A DNA stretch of 64,000 nucleotides from Linyphia triangularis (taxonomy: Eukaryota > Arthropoda > Arachnida > Araneae > Linyphiidae), in contig OZ021729.1 of NCBI GenBank assembly GCA_963978545.1, forward strand, positions 82,192,670 to 82,256,669, given 5' to 3'. Below, one piece after another: positions 50,897-62,815 of this stretch. The notes below the pieces were generated by a model that saw only the letters and a program-made list of their open reading frames with translations, was not told the origin of the DNA and made no database searches. Made by a program: the position numbers and the translations under genes. Every line of letters starts with the position of its first letter. The first letter of the stretch is position 1.

Positions 50897-52230
50897 TGTT
50901 ACATACTATATTTTTTTATAATCACGCGCACAAAATATTATTAATACATATATTTATTAATGTTGACAACTCCAGTCAATAAATATCTTCTTAAAAAATA
51001 TCAATTCAATTATGTACGCGGAGGTAGGTGCTAGTTCACAAAGTCCTTCTTTTCCACTCCCAGCCGGGAGTTCAACCAACCAGCCACATCAATTCAATAC
51101 CAAGGCTATTTAATATTTGAGCACAAGGCGTACGAGAAAGTAGTTTTTCTCAATAGTGCGATAAAATTACTTTTCCAAACTCCTCGCGATAAAGAGCTAC
51201 TTTCCCCACAATTTCTGATTCAAAATTATTAAAAAAAAAAAAAAAAAATTTGAGCACGCTGTAATAAAAACAAAATATTTGAGTTTAAGAAATTTACAAA
51301 ATAATATTTAAATTGAACTCACAACTATTTTTATATTTGATAAAAATCCGCACATTGTTAAGAATGAGATTTAGTAACTATATCGTACAAGTAACTCGTG
51401 AATTATAATTACAGATTATATTCTGCGATCAAAAATTTTAAATATAATTTTTTGTTGCTATTATTATAAGAATTATATTATACAATATTTTACTAGTTAG
51501 TAGCAAAATCATAAGCTTTAAAGTAGTAGAAGCTTTTTATCCGTGTTTGGAATCTTCTAGAAGGTTGTGGAAAGTCGCCAACCTAATAGAGGTCAAGTAC
51601 TGGGGTTCAATCGAAGTTAATTTAGGAGACGATTTGAGATTGAGCCGCTAATACCGTAAATTAGGCTTTAATTTTTTAGAACAGCAAGCGACTCGTCTTT
51701 TCGTTGCTGTTAGTCAGTGACAACTGAAGCTTGTTTCTGAAAACTCTTTGAGAATTGTGAGAATTCTCGAAGAATATTAAAAAATTTTATCATTACTAAT
51801 TCCTGTTCTATTATTCCTCTATAAAAACTCATAAGAATATTTAATCAATGGTGGCCCAAAAAATTTTAGTGCATTCGGAAACATGCGACTTGCCCCCCCC
51901 CCCCCTCCCCAACCACAAACACATTTGCACAACTATGTACAATCACACTTGACATTTTTTTTTTTTTTTTTAAATTATCATTTCAAAAATCGGATTTTTT
52001 GCAATTAAAATAACATAATTAGTAATGACGTTTAAAAGAAAACAATTGTAATTTTATTCAAAAATTAATTAACTAATTTACATTTAGCTCGTTATAATTA
52101 GCATACTTTTGAACAGTGATTACTCGAGTTTTTTTAGAGCCGAGAAAAGAAATTATGGTTGGAAATTGTATTAAATACCATTCTTAATGTTATGAACCTC
52201 CATCCAGTTTCTAGAATATATAGTTTTGTA

Positions 52231-52265
<35 letters not shown>

Positions 52266-52620
52266 GTGTTTTTTTAAATTGAAAGTAGAAAAAAATTGCA
52301 ATTTTTCTAAAAACTTTTGCATTTAAAAATCTAGCAAAATTCATTTTCTTTTCCAATCATTTTGACTGAGGTTCAAAGCATTTAATAGTTCATGCAGGTT
52401 TGAATTCTCAAATCATTTTTCAAAGAGATTATATCAAACTTCAGTTATTATGATATTATACTGTTAAAATGAAGTTTCACGTCCCAAAAGCACGATTTTT
52501 TGGATAATGAGTTTAAAATATTCAAATTTATTTTCAGAACAAAATAGTATACTTCAGACTTATAAAATATCTCTCTAGCGTTACAAAATTCCATCTAGAT
52601 ATTATTTTAGAGTAGAAATT
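50897..52620. other. AT-rich non-coding DNA with homopolymer runs
   Basis: A-run at 51230-51248, C-run at 51892-51905, T-runs at 51957-51970 and 52239-52265. AACCAACCAGCC at 51073 may be a SINE-tail remnant. Nothing else is recognised. Confidence 0.4.
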
Positions 52621-52800
52621 CTCAAGTGCAGCCGAAGTTGCAAAATCGCCGATCTGGCTGTCAAGCTATACATTACGGGAAGGGAAGGCTCTATATTGGA
52701 TTCCATTGGTTACCATGGCAACGTCGCAGCCGAAACGCGTTTCAGGAACACAGGCTGCCGTTCGGATGAAGATCACCTTGGTTAGAAACGTTTTTTCCCC
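52621..52800. promoter_or_regulatory. Promoter-like island with palindromic X-box and CCAAT boxes
   Basis: GTTACCATGGCAAC at 52709-52722 is a near-perfect inverted-repeat X-box, the site bound by RFX factors. Two ATTGG motifs (inverse CCAAT) precede it, and the local sequence is CpG-bearing (ACGTCGCAGCCGAAACGCG). An X-box beside CCAAT is a known promoter arrangement, including for cilium-assembly genes in animals. Direction and target gene are unclear. Confidence 0.4.
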
Positions 52801-52842
52801 TCGTGAATTGAGTATTGAGGCAAAAGAAGTTTGCTGTTAATC

Positions 52843-52882
<40 letters not shown>

Positions 52883-53322
52883 ACCGTAGAAATTGGTTCA
52901 TCATTTTAGAAAATTGTAAAATATACAATTTTAGTTTTGAACTAATAAATGTAGATGCAGCCCGTCTGCACTGGCTGTAGTGCACGAGCCGTCACAGTAT
53001 GTAAGGGCATACATATTGGCGTAGATCAATGCCGTGTGGCGAGTAAGTTTTTATGAAGTCGAATACATTTATTTAATTATAAGTTGCACGGAGAGAGAGA
53101 GAGGATTAAAAAAGTAACGAGTTGTCTAAATGACAGTTATGAAGAGAATCCATGTCGCGTCCGAAGAGAGCACTGTAAACTGTCATTGTATCAAACCGTG
53201 GGAGTCGTGCTGAGCTTAGCAGAAATTGAAATACACTGGGTGTGTGGAGTTATAAACCGTCGATGCAAGAAAGAACAAAACGCAATACCAATTATGAGAT
53301 TACAGATATCTAAAACACTGAC

Positions 53323-53712
53323 ATGTCAAATCTCACACAATTATCTGTGAGTGGGCAGTTATTGAATGAATTGATGAAAGAATTAAAAAAAATAAGAAAA
53401 CGCGCTTTGAAAAGACGAAATAAATTAATGTCGATTCTAAAAAAGAAATTGCTATCACATATCCAGAATATATTCCAATATAACATCTCATCAGAGTCTA
53501 ATTCGCCGTTAGAATTGAAAACAATAAAACCGAAACGATCTCTCTTAACTCCGTCCTCGCAGTTAAAACATTTTCCACTGATAAATCTCCCACCACCACC
53601 CCCATCAGACGATAATAATACACCATACGGACAAAAGAATAACAGCAGCGTAAAAAAAAAAAAGAACGAGAAAATCACTTCTTCGAGAGTAGGGGTTGAC
53701 TTGGTGTCATAA
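53323..53712 (+). CDS. Hypothetical small basic protein (129 codons), weakly supported
   Basis: This is the longest open frame in the window that is not explained by a repeat. It encodes a Lys/Arg-rich N-terminal part with helix-like spacing (LLNELMKELKKIRKR), a polar middle, a PPPPPSDD run and a KKKK stretch. Nothing is recognised. No clear upstream exon or polyadenylation signal is visible, and basic low-complexity frames occur by chance in such DNA. It lies 600 bp downstream of the X-box island, the only contextual support. Confidence 0.2.
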   Translation: MSNLTQLSVSGQLLNELMKELKKIRKRALKRRNKLMSILKKKLLSHIQNIFQYNISSESNSPLELKTIKPKRSLLTPSSQLKHFPLINLPPPPPSDDNNTPYGQKNNSSVKKKKNEKITSSRVGVDLVS

Positions 53713-54103
53713 CGAGCCGCTTTCGTATCGCGCTAATGGGGGGCGGTTGCGCCCTTTCTTCGCCATCCAATAAAAAAAAGACACAGCGGTGAAATAGAAT
53801 GAAAAGTTGGGTTCTATTCCACTCAGGGGAGCAACCGGGATTGATCTCATCACCCCCTCCTTCCCCCAAATCTCAATTTTTCTTTCTCTCTTTAAAAATC
53901 TTTTACAAAGAGAAGGGCACGTTTAAGAGTAGTCGTCTACCTTTGCCCTTAATAACATTATTTCACGGGCACAATACGGGTATTCATTCACGGTCCGGAG
54001 GTAGTGTTAACAATTGGCATGTAAGAGGTTTAGGGATCGAGTCACCACGATTGTCCTTCATTCAAGGAAAGAGTAGAAACGACGGCAGTTCTGAGAGATA
54101 TTC
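53713..54103. other. GC-richer unassigned segment
   Basis: CpG-bearing sequence (GAGCCGCTTTCGTATCGCGC and others) differs from the AT-rich flanks. No coding is supported. Confidence 0.35.
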
Positions 54104-54139
54104 AACTTTTATGTCCAGTCACCGAAGGACATAAAAGTT
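54104..54139. repeat. Perfect 13-bp hairpin
   Basis: AACTTTTATGTCC (54104-54116) pairs with GGACATAAAAGTT (54127-54139) around a 10-base loop. Confidence 0.85.
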
Positions 54140-54595
54140 AAATAAAAGTAAAATTTAAAATTAAATAACTCAAAAACAAAGATTGATAGAAGAATGAAAC
54201 AAAAAGTAGAGTTATGTTGAAAGCTCTCAAAATCTGAAACAGAAGTTTCAAAATTAGTTACAAATGTCGCCAACAGATGGCTCAGTAGTTGAAAATTCTA
54301 AGAATGCATTATAAATTTGTCCTCTGCAAACAGTCGTTGCAATCACGCTAACTTCCTTTCACGTTTAAACAGTGTAACTGTCCGAAGACTGATAGCTCTG
54401 AGCTTCAAAGCACTCCTTATTAATAGGACCTACAGTGTACAGCGCCACCTATTGGCAACATTTGTAACTAATTTTGAAAATTTAAGATCGAATTCGTTCA
54501 GCTCTCAAAATAATTATACTTTTTGTTCTATTATTCTATCAATGTTTGTTTTTGAATTAGAAAATTTTAAAATCAGAGAGTCAGACACCCTGTAT
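54140..54595. mobile_element. Imperfect foldback element
   Basis: The left arm (ATAACTCAAAAACAAAGATTG, AAACAAAAAGTAGAGTTATG, AGTTACAAATGTCGCCAACA) is matched in reverse by the right arm (TATTGGCAACATTTGTAACT, CTTTTTGTTCTATTATTCTA, CAATGTTTGTTTTTGAATTA). The unique centre is about 130 bp. A right end near CAGACACCCTG is possible. Class unknown. Confidence 0.7.
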
Positions 54596-55160
54596 TTAAA
54601 TGCGTACCATATGATGTCAAAATGCAGCAGAACCCTTAAATTTCATCCTACAAATTTCAAAATCTAATTCTTATCTTAGGAATTCGTAAATGTGGACCCC
54701 AGTAGCACAAGAACGCTGGCTAATGTCATTTAACATTAGACTCCAACAGGTACAGTCTCCTTTCGTCAATTTCAAGTTATCTGGCTGGAAGTACTTTTGA
54801 AAGACCACAACGAGTTTATCGAAAAACTCTTTTGACTTAGAAAAGAAACTTAGTATAAAATCATTTAACTTTGACGTAAGTTAAAATGAAAACTTTAGAG
54901 AAGTAACAAATGATGCTTCACTGCTACCCAAGTAAATAAAAGATAGCACTTCAACTTTTTCTTATTAGCTATCATCTACAGAACAAGAAATAGACTTTCG
55001 GTAAGAAATACTTTTTCAGTATCCAATTAACTCTTTGTACTTTTTGCTGTATCCAATTAAAGTTCGTATATCTGAAATTCTACTCGTATTCCTGAAGTTG
55101 TTCTTCCCTTACAACAGTTCCTTTAAAAAAAAACACTTTTCGTCGAGTTCACACACTTAA
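54596..55160. other. Non-coding DNA, nothing recognised
   Basis: No structure is seen. Confidence 0.4.
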
Positions 55161-55320
55161 AAATAAACCGCGAGAATTTCCATTGTTGTTGAAATGCCGC
55201 AGCAATTCCAGCAAAAACGAAAAACCAACCCATCTCGACCAATCATAAGAGTGAGCAATGGTCACGTGACGATATCGCCGAAGTTAGAGGACCCTAGCAC
55301 TTGACTTCGTGTCAAGAAGC
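55161..55320. promoter_or_regulatory. Promoter-like stretch with CCAAT and a palindromic E-box
   Basis: CCAATCATAAGAG near 55239 is followed by GTCACGTGAC at 55261-55270, an exact match to the bHLH-zip palindrome used by MiT/TFE and USF factors. Flanking sequence is moderately GC-rich. No gene was found beside it. Confidence 0.3.
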
Positions 55321-55879
55321 TGTCAACGACAGACATCGAAAGATGGGGGGGGGGGGGAAGCGAATATAAGAAAGGAACTCCCCCCCCCCCTCCCCTTTTC
55401 ACACTTCGATAGCAGATGAAGTTTTCGAGTGAGATCGAAATTTCTGGGGCAATGATTTAAACACTTTGATGTCTTTTTAAATCGACGATTGAATAATTTG
55501 TTGTTAAAAAGAATTTCCTTACAACTTTTTTTTTGCCAAAAATATTCTTTATTTATCAAACTAAAATAGCATTTCGTTATCTAATCCGCTTATGTTTACT
55601 TATCACTGTTTACTTATGTACTTTTCACCTTCTTACTTATTCTATTGTTTCATATACATTTAATTTGTTCACTAGTTTACAAATTATTCCTTGTCTATTC
55701 GAAATATTCTTTTTCTTATTGCAGTTTTACGATTTCAAAAGTATTCACACTTCCTTTCGAATTCTCTCCTAAATAGTTTCAATCTCTACAATTTTCAATT
55801 TGTGGATATATTTCTAAAGTTTTGTTTATGGATTGGACATGTGTGCTACCGTCACCGAAAAAATTTAAAAATTTGACTG
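55321..55879. other. Non-coding DNA with poly-G and poly-C runs
   Basis: G-run at 55346-55357 and C-run at 55380-55390. The rest is AT-rich and unrecognised. Confidence 0.4.
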
Positions 55880-56209
55880 AAAAGTATAATGAATATACTT
55901 CAACTAAACAAGCATCTTATAATACTTCATCAGTCTCTTTATATGCCTTAACTTAAACAAGCCTCTTCGTACAACTTTACTTCAAAAAGCCTCTTTGTAA
56001 ACCTCAACTAAACAGGCCTCATCTTAAATTGTATCATTCTTTTTGTATACCTTAACTTAAACAAGCTACTTCGTATACCTCAAACTAGCAAGCTGCTTCT
56101 TATATCTTATCAGCCTCTTCATATACCTTAACTTAAATAATAAGTCTTTTCGTATCCCTCAATTAAGCAGGCTGCGTCTTATACCTTATCAGTCTTCGTA
56201 TACCCCAAT
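55880..56209. repeat. Degenerate minisatellite, unit about 35-50 bp
   Basis: Words such as TATACCTTAACTTAAACAAG, GCCTCTTCGTA and CTTATCAGTCT recur seven to nine times with variable spacing. Confidence 0.7.
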
Positions 56210-56391
56210 TTGGTTGATTGTTTTCAGATTATCTGGCGCCGTCAGCAACACGAGGGCTATAATGCGCCGAAACATTCGTCATTACACAAGCCAACATACA
56301 TTTACAAACACCCATGCCTAACACGGGACTCGGAACCCGCAACCTCGCGGTCTAGAAGCTAGCACGCTAACCACTAGACCGTTTGGTCAGC
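56210..56391 (-). mobile_element. SINE family A copy
   Basis: Full head (GCTGACCAAACGGTCTAGTG), A box, B box, body and short tail (inverse TTGGTTGATTG). B box variant GGTTCCGAGTCCC has one extra base relative to 15862. No clear TSD. Confidence 0.88.
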
Positions 56392-56445
56392 ATATTTATA
56401 GAGGGAGTTGTCTGTCAACGCGGGACTTATAATGGCAGTGCGAAT

Positions 56446-57263
56446 TTGTGCTTTCAATTACTCATATGTTTACATAGGGTAACAAAAGTACAGCATTCGG
56501 TCAAATTTTTTTCTTTTTCTTTCCCCTTTACGTTTCTTAGTGTACTTTTTCAACTTAAATTCTTATTTAAGATTAAAATCTTTAGAAGAATTTTAAACTT
56601 ATTCCGCTTATTAAAATAAGTGTCAATTTAAAACCGGATTTACATGGGATAGTTTTATGGGACAGAATGTGTATTAATATATAGAAAAATATGAATTGAT
56701 AACACTGATTCAAAAAAGTGGTCAAGAAAAAATGTCTGTCTGTGTGTACGTGGTTAGCATAACTCCTGAACAAATTGAACTACAATGTACAAATTTTGTG
56801 TGCGGGTTAGTGGTGGTCTTGGGATCTATCATTAGAGTTTTCGTCAATATCACGCATGCGCATAAGGTTGAAATCATAAAAAATCATGTTTTTCATCGAT
56901 TGCTAAAAAAAGATTCTAACGATTTTGATAAAAAATCTCTGTGCTAATGCATCTTAAGGTGTTCTAATCGTTCTCACCTTCGAAATTTCCATAGAAATGC
57001 GATAAAAGCGTAAAAAGTTGAAAAAACGAGTGCCTTTATCAAAGAGATCCCTGTGCTTGAACATCACCCATCAACGATTGATTTTGTTCTGTTTCACGCA
57101 CAAGAAAGGAAAATACAATGTCTTTCGAATAAAATCGCCTTTATCGCCATCTTGACGTGTCTTTTTTTTTTTCTTGCACTTGTAAAAATTGGTGCCAAAA
57201 ATATCACCAAACTGACAATTTTTATTCAAATGAGAGAAAATAAGAAAATGGTAAGTAACACCA
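56446..57263 (+). repeat. Rep-Y copy, 3' truncated
   Basis: Landmarks run from CATATGTTTACATAGGGTAA to GGTAAGTAACACCATAACG. The constant GCGATGTTCCACACCCCTAG end is missing. Confidence 0.75.
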
Positions 57264-57329
57264 TAACGTTTTAACATAAGTTGACTAAGATCATTTTATT
57301 TGACCTTCTTGTTACTATAAAGAATTATA

Positions 57330-57608
57330 GTAATAATATAACCCATAAAAACAGAGTTTTTTTTAAAAAAATCCTTTACATGCATTGTCAATTTCTATAT
57401 TCATTAGCACAGCGCCGATATCAAAAACATTTCTATCGGCAAAATGTGCGGCAGACTATGTTTTAAAATTTGTTTATTAAAAATGAACGCGAATTAATGC
57501 TCTCACATCCAAATATCATTTATTTTTTCTGATTGAAGTAATTTTTTATTTATACATTAAAAAATATTTCGGCTACAGAAAAGAGTTTCAACAATGATCG
57601 ATTAAATT
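57330..57608 (+). repeat. Rep-X fragment
   Basis: It starts at AATATAACCCATAAAAACAG and stops after CAATGATCGATTAAATTG. Confidence 0.7.
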
Positions 57609-57661
57609 GTCTAAGAGTGCTATCAACTTATGAGTCCAACACTCTTAATAATTCATTTAAG

Positions 57662-57843
57662 TTGGTTGGTTGTTTTCAGATTATCTGGCGCCGTCAGCAA
57701 CACGAGGGCTATAATGCGCCGAAACATTCGTCATTTGACAAGCCAACATACATTTACAAACACCCATGCCTAACAAGGGACTCGGAACCCGCAACCTCGC
57801 GGTCTAGAAGCTAGCACACTAACCACTATACCGTTTGGTCAGC
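57662..57843 (-). mobile_element. SINE family A copy
   Basis: Full head, boxes and tail. Imperfect duplication (TTAATAATTCATTTAAG / TAATTAATAAATTTAAG). B box variant with the extra base. Confidence 0.9.
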
Positions 57844-57849
57844 AGTAAT

Positions 57850-58150
57850 TAATAAATTTAAGAATTTAATTCAAAACAAACCCCTCCTGAAGGGTTCCAC
57901 TGATTGGTAAAAAGTCTCATTCCAACGACCCTTTGATCATAATAGTGGAGAACAATACAATTGGATCAGACAGGGTTAACGAGAATAAATAATTATTACA
58001 TAAAATCATTCTTACATAAATTCCTAATTTGGTTCCTTTATAACAGACCTTGGTTACAATTAACTAAAGCACTACTGGTACTCAAATTCCGTACAGTTAA
58101 ACTGCTTGTAATTATTATGCGTACTACGCAACACAACTTATCAATCCTAC
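57850..58150. other. Spacer between SINEs, nothing recognised
   Basis: No structure is seen. Confidence 0.4.
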
Positions 58151-58158
58151 CACTCAAA

Positions 58159-58342
58159 GCCAACCAAAAGGTATAGTGGTTAGCGTGCTAGCTTCTAGTC
58201 CGCGAGGTTGCGGGTTCCGAGTCCCGTGTTAGGCATGGGTGTTTGTAAATGTATGTTGGCTTGTCAAATGAAGAATGTTTCGGCGCATTATAGCCCTCGT
58301 GTTGCTGACGGCGCCAGATAATCTGAAAACAACCAACCAACC
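58159..58342 (+). mobile_element. SINE family A copy, plus orientation
   Basis: Head GCCAACCAAAAGGTATAGTG, B box region GGGTTCCGAGTCCC, body and (AACC)3 tail. CCACTCA-like bases flank both ends. Confidence 0.9.
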
Positions 58343-58784
58343 ACTCATACTAGTTACGCATATTAAAATCATATATCATAACAATTTCTATTCCCTACAG
58401 AATTGGCACACAAAAAAAAAAAAAATTAGATCAAATGAACTGAGTTGCAACTGTTTACGCATGGGAGAAAACACGAGAACACTTACAATGTCTGACGGGT
58501 CATTCTGGCGACATCAGTAGCGGCACATCCACGTAACAGTTCATAAACACTGAATCCGGACTTTTGGTCAATTCCGACCTATCATTAATCTAACGAAGCC
58601 TGCTGCATCAGTTCACCACTCCGGAACACCTCACAGCGGAATTCCTCCGGATCCACAAGGAAGACACAACATCGTGCTAAAACTCCCTCTGAACCTGCAG
58701 TTTAAGGCCCCCTCCCAAAACTTCTCAAAATTCAACTCCCGTCTTCCTAATTCTTACCTCTCCTTCCGTTTTACCGCGATCCCC
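58343..58784. other. Non-coding spacer, moderately GC-rich
   Basis: Nothing recognised. CpG-bearing but without a motif cluster. Confidence 0.4.
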
Positions 58785-58964
58785 GCCGACCAAACGGTAT
58801 AGTGGTTAGCGTGCTAGCTTCTAGTCAGCGAGGTTGCGGGTTCCGAGTCCCGTGTTAGGCATGGGTGTTTGTAAATGTATGTTGGCTTGTCTAATGACGA
58901 ATGTTTCGGCGCATTATAGCCCTCGTGTTGCTGACGGCGCCAGATAATCTGAAAACAACCAACC
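58785..58964 (+). mobile_element. SINE family A copy, plus orientation
   Basis: Head GCCGACCAAACGGTATAGTG, boxes, body and (AACC)2 tail. TSD not evident. Confidence 0.9.
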
Positions 58965-59379
58965 ATATTTTTGGGTTTAACCCAATAATCTTGAGCTCGG
59001 AGGAACCAAGGCACACCCTTCATTTTTCCCTGGCTTTCAGTGGTTGAAGGGTAAATTTCATTGTTACGATCCTAACATCCCAGGTTGAACAATATCGTTG
59101 ACCCCCGTCTCTTAGAGAACCATCCGAGTAAAATTGCATACAAACGCGATTGTACCTATATGTCAAAAGTCGGATTTATGCGGTGTCATGTCGGAACAGC
59201 CTTTTTAAACGAAGAAACTTATATTTTACAAACCTGCGCTCTTAACAACGAAAGCTCTCCAACATTCCAACCAAGGTTTGAGAACACCTAACTAACCCCC
59301 CCCCTCCCCCTCTTTATAAAAGGAAATCTGTTAGCTGGACTTGAATAAGCCGGCTCAACACAATGATAATTTAAACCGA
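58965..59379. other. Non-coding spacer
   Basis: C-run near 59297-59310. Nothing else recognised. Confidence 0.4.
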
Positions 59380-59590
59380 TTTTATTAGTATTCCGTAAAA
59401 GCGACCTTTTAGTGACAGTAACACTGCCCCAAAATTTGATAGAAAGCATTATCATCGACATCGAACCTATCTGCCAAGTTTCAGCCCGATTGGATGACGG
59501 CAAGGGTGTTAAGTCCAAGCTTCCACAAATTTCGCCCCCCCCCCCCCCCCACCTACAAAAGCGAAGTTATTATAAAGGATTTAAAAATTG
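59380..59590 (+). repeat. Rep-X fragment
   Basis: From TTATTAGTATTCCGTAAAAG to TATAAAGGATTTAAAA, with a poly-C run near 59537-59550 at the point where CCCGCC normally lies. Confidence 0.75.
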
Positions 59591-59814
59591 ATAATCTATC
59601 ACAAGCTGTTTGTTAAAATATACTCCTTCTAGTAATAATTAAGTACCAAAGTATTTTTTTCAAGTGAAAAATACATATACACCATAAGAAAGGTATTTAT
59701 CTTAAAAGAAGAATTCACAAAATTTTTGAACAATTTCCATAACAATTCCCTCCATAAATATTTTGAACAATTAACTCCATAAAAAAAAAGTTTTTCAATT
59801 GTAGTAAATAAGGC
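59591..59814. other. AT-rich spacer
   Basis: Nothing recognised. Confidence 0.4.
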
Positions 59815-59867
59815 ACTTTATCAATTGGATATAGAACTTCATAAATTCCATATCCAATTGATAAAGT
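59815..59867. repeat. Perfect 18-bp inverted repeat
   Basis: ACTTTATCAATTGGATAT (59815-59832) is the exact reverse complement of 59850-59867. The loop is about 17 bases and itself contains GAA/TTC pairing. Confidence 0.9.
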
Positions 59868-60367
59868 ACTTTCTTAACGTCCCTCGTTCAGCCACTATTT
59901 CTTATATTTTTCTGCCCATCTGTTGTTTAGCGTAAACTACTTAAGATACATATATACAACAGATCGAAAAACCCGAAAAAACATATTTAACCTTCTATCA
60001 ACTCTTAAGTATCTCAAACTTTTGGTCGTAGAAATAAGAATCAGTTCTGGAATCAAGAAATGAAGGCTGAATAAAATAAATATTGTCTTAATAGTACACG
60101 ATATTAAGAATTGCTCTAAGGTAGCTAAAAGGGCTTTCATTTAGGGGGTTAAAAATCCCCAAACTTACAATACTTAGTAAAGTATAGTTTAATCAGCAAC
60201 AAAAAGAAACAATTGTAAAGCGTATACAAATATAAATCTTTGTATTATTGCTTTAATATTTACTAATTACCATTATTCCACATTTAAATTTGTGTCGTTA
60301 CAATCAACTAATTAATGCATTTATTAATAATGTTTATTTGGGTTGCTTTTATAAATCTTTTATATTT
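59868..60367. other. AT-rich non-coding DNA, nothing recognised
   Basis: No structure is seen. Confidence 0.4.
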
Positions 60368-60862
60368 TGAGTGAGGGGTCTCCGGAGTCCTAATTAACTT
60401 CCTTGCCGTCTTCCAATCGCACTGAAACTTGGCAGATAGATTCGATGTCGATGACAATGCATTCCATCAAATTTTGGGGGCTGTCACTGTTACTAAAGGT
60501 CCCTTCTACGGAATACTAATAAACCAACTTGCCATCATCCAATCGCTGTGACATTGCATTTAACCGATCATTGAAGAAACTCTTTCCTGTTTCCAATATT
60601 GTTTTAGTAAATAAATAATAAATTTGCTTTTATCAGAATAAATAAAAAAAATATTTGGATGTCAATCTATAAATTCATATTTGAAATTTTGAAAAGTAGT
60701 TTACCGCATATTTGCTTTTAATATTTAAAATTAGATGTAAATTCCAAGCACACGCTGACAACAGAAACGGTGCTAGTTTAATGAATATAAAAATTGGCAA
60801 TGCATGTATAGAATTTATATATAAAAAAAAAACTTTGGTTTTATGGGTTATATTATTTATAA
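60368..60862 (-). repeat. Rep-X, reverse-oriented copy
   Basis: From GAGGGGTCTCCGGAGTCC to TTTTATGGGTTATATTATT, complete and uninterrupted. Confidence 0.78.
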
Positions 60863-61089
60863 CTTAGAACGTCGAAGAATTGGAACCTAAAGATTTTTTC
60901 TAACAGCAATATAAAATTAAATTCTAATTCTGGTTGTAAGAATCACTAATTACTCAATTGATTCATTTACTTCAGATTTTAATTGATTTTTTTTCTTGTC
61001 AACTCCAGACAAATTTATCTTTGAATTCTTCCAAATTAGTTTTATCTAAGTTTTCTATAGTATTGATGTACTATAAAATAACTCTATCT
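60863..61089. other. AT-rich spacer
   Basis: Nothing recognised. Confidence 0.4.
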
Positions 61090-61930
61090 TGAAAAAATAA
61101 ACTAATATCAAAGCATTTATTAAATTAATGAAACGATGAGAGGAATCTCATAAATAATGAAACGGTTAGATTTATTAAAGAAGTAGTTTAATAAATTTAT
61201 GAAACGACAAAATTAATGAATGAAAATAAGAAATGAAAGGAATTAAAGAAATGCTTTAATTTCTTGATGAGACTAATAATTGAAATTTTGAATTGAAGTA
61301 AGATCTCTATAATTGCTATGTTGCAATACATTTATATCTTGAAACAAGAAGAACTAATGTTAAAAAACTTAATGAAATGAATTATTTAATAAAAGAAATT
61401 TAGTGAAACTGAAGGAATGATAAAATTAAACAATGAAAATATATAATGAATTAATGAATAATTGAGTAATGAATTAAAGAATTAATGAATAATAAATAAA
61501 AGTCCAATAAATTAGTGAATAATGAATATTTTAGTAAATTAGTGAAAAAAAGAAAATATTTAATAAACTGGTGAAGAATTATGTGATAAATTAAGGAATT
61601 GATGAATAATAAATAATACCGTGAATTAATGAATTATGAATGATAATGTAGAATTTCAAATATTTCATTTCAAATTAAATGAATTTTGAAATTAGAAAAT
61701 GAATTAAATAAATAATGATAAATACTAATTTAATAAATAATTATTGAAAATATTCAATATAAATGAAATTATTGGATAAAATAATAAATGAAATTAATTT
61801 AGTGATGAAATTAATAAATAAAATGAAAAAAAAAGGAATTAATGAAACTAAGAAATGAATCGATGAATATAATTAATAAATGTTGAGGTAAATTAGTGAC
61901 TTTATGAAATAATTTATAAAATAATTTTTG
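61090..61930. repeat. Cryptically simple AATGAATTAA-rich tract
   Basis: More than 800 bp is built from purine-rich words such as GAATTAATGAAT, AATAAATGAAA and GAAACGA without a fixed period. It looks like a heavily decayed short tandem repeat. No coding. Confidence 0.7.
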
Positions 61931-61949
61931 AGACATTTTATAAATATTA

Positions 61950-62335
61950 CAAGCTTTAAACCAATCAGCAAAGTATGCGGCGTTAACTATTTTTCAAAAT
62001 GTATTTATTAAAACTGACTGTGAATGTATGCTTTCAAGTCTAAATATCTTTTATTTATTCTGATTAAAATAATTTGACAACAGGAAAGAGATTCATGAAT
62101 GATCGGTTAAAAGGGATTAATTAGTATTTTGAAACGTTTACAGAAAAGTGGTGTAAAAACGACCTTTTAGTGACAGTGACAGCCCTCAAAATTTGATAGA
62201 ATGTATTTGCCATCGACATATAGTCAATCTGTCAAGTCTCAATTCGATCAGATGACGGCAAGTGGGTTAACTAGGCTTCCGCAGATTTTCCCGCCAGCAA
62301 ACAAACTCAAAGTAAATACAAAGGATTTTTAAAAA
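61950..62335 (+). repeat. Rep-X fragment
   Basis: From GCAAAGTATGCGGCG to TACAAAGGATTTTTAAA. The 5' part is missing. Confidence 0.72.
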
Positions 62336-62373
62336 AATAGCGCTTCTTAAAACAAAACACACAAAGTCCTTAA

Positions 62374-62552
62374 GCCGACCAAACGGTATAGTGGTTAGCG
62401 TGCTAGCTCCTAGACCGCGAGGTTGCGGGTTCCGAGTCCCGTGTTAGGCATGGGTGTTTGTAAATGGAAGTTGGCTTGTCTAATGAAGAATGTTTCGGCG
62501 CATTATAGCCCTCGTGTTGCTGACGGCGCCAGATAATCTGAAAACAACCAAC
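62374..62552 (+). mobile_element. SINE family A copy with clear TSD
   Basis: Head GCCGACCAAACGGTATAGTG, A box, B box region, body and a two-unit tail. The exact 12-bp TSD is CACAAAGTCCTT (62360-62371 and 62553-62564). Confidence 0.94.
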
Positions 62553-62815
62553 CACAAAGTCCTTGCATTCCATTTTGAGAAACAAGAACCGAAAAACGCG
62601 AATGTTTTAATACCTATATGCAAAATACGTGCATATTTGCGTTGAGCATCTTATTTAAGAACTAACAAGGTAAGAAATCGCCTGAAATTCATTCATCTAT
62701 GAATTTGGCTGTTACAACATTAAATTTTATAGTAAAAACTACTTTATTTAAATTTGCAGATTAACTTTAGAGGAACTTCTAGTAAAATCCCTATACTCGC
62801 TATCTTACAATCTTC

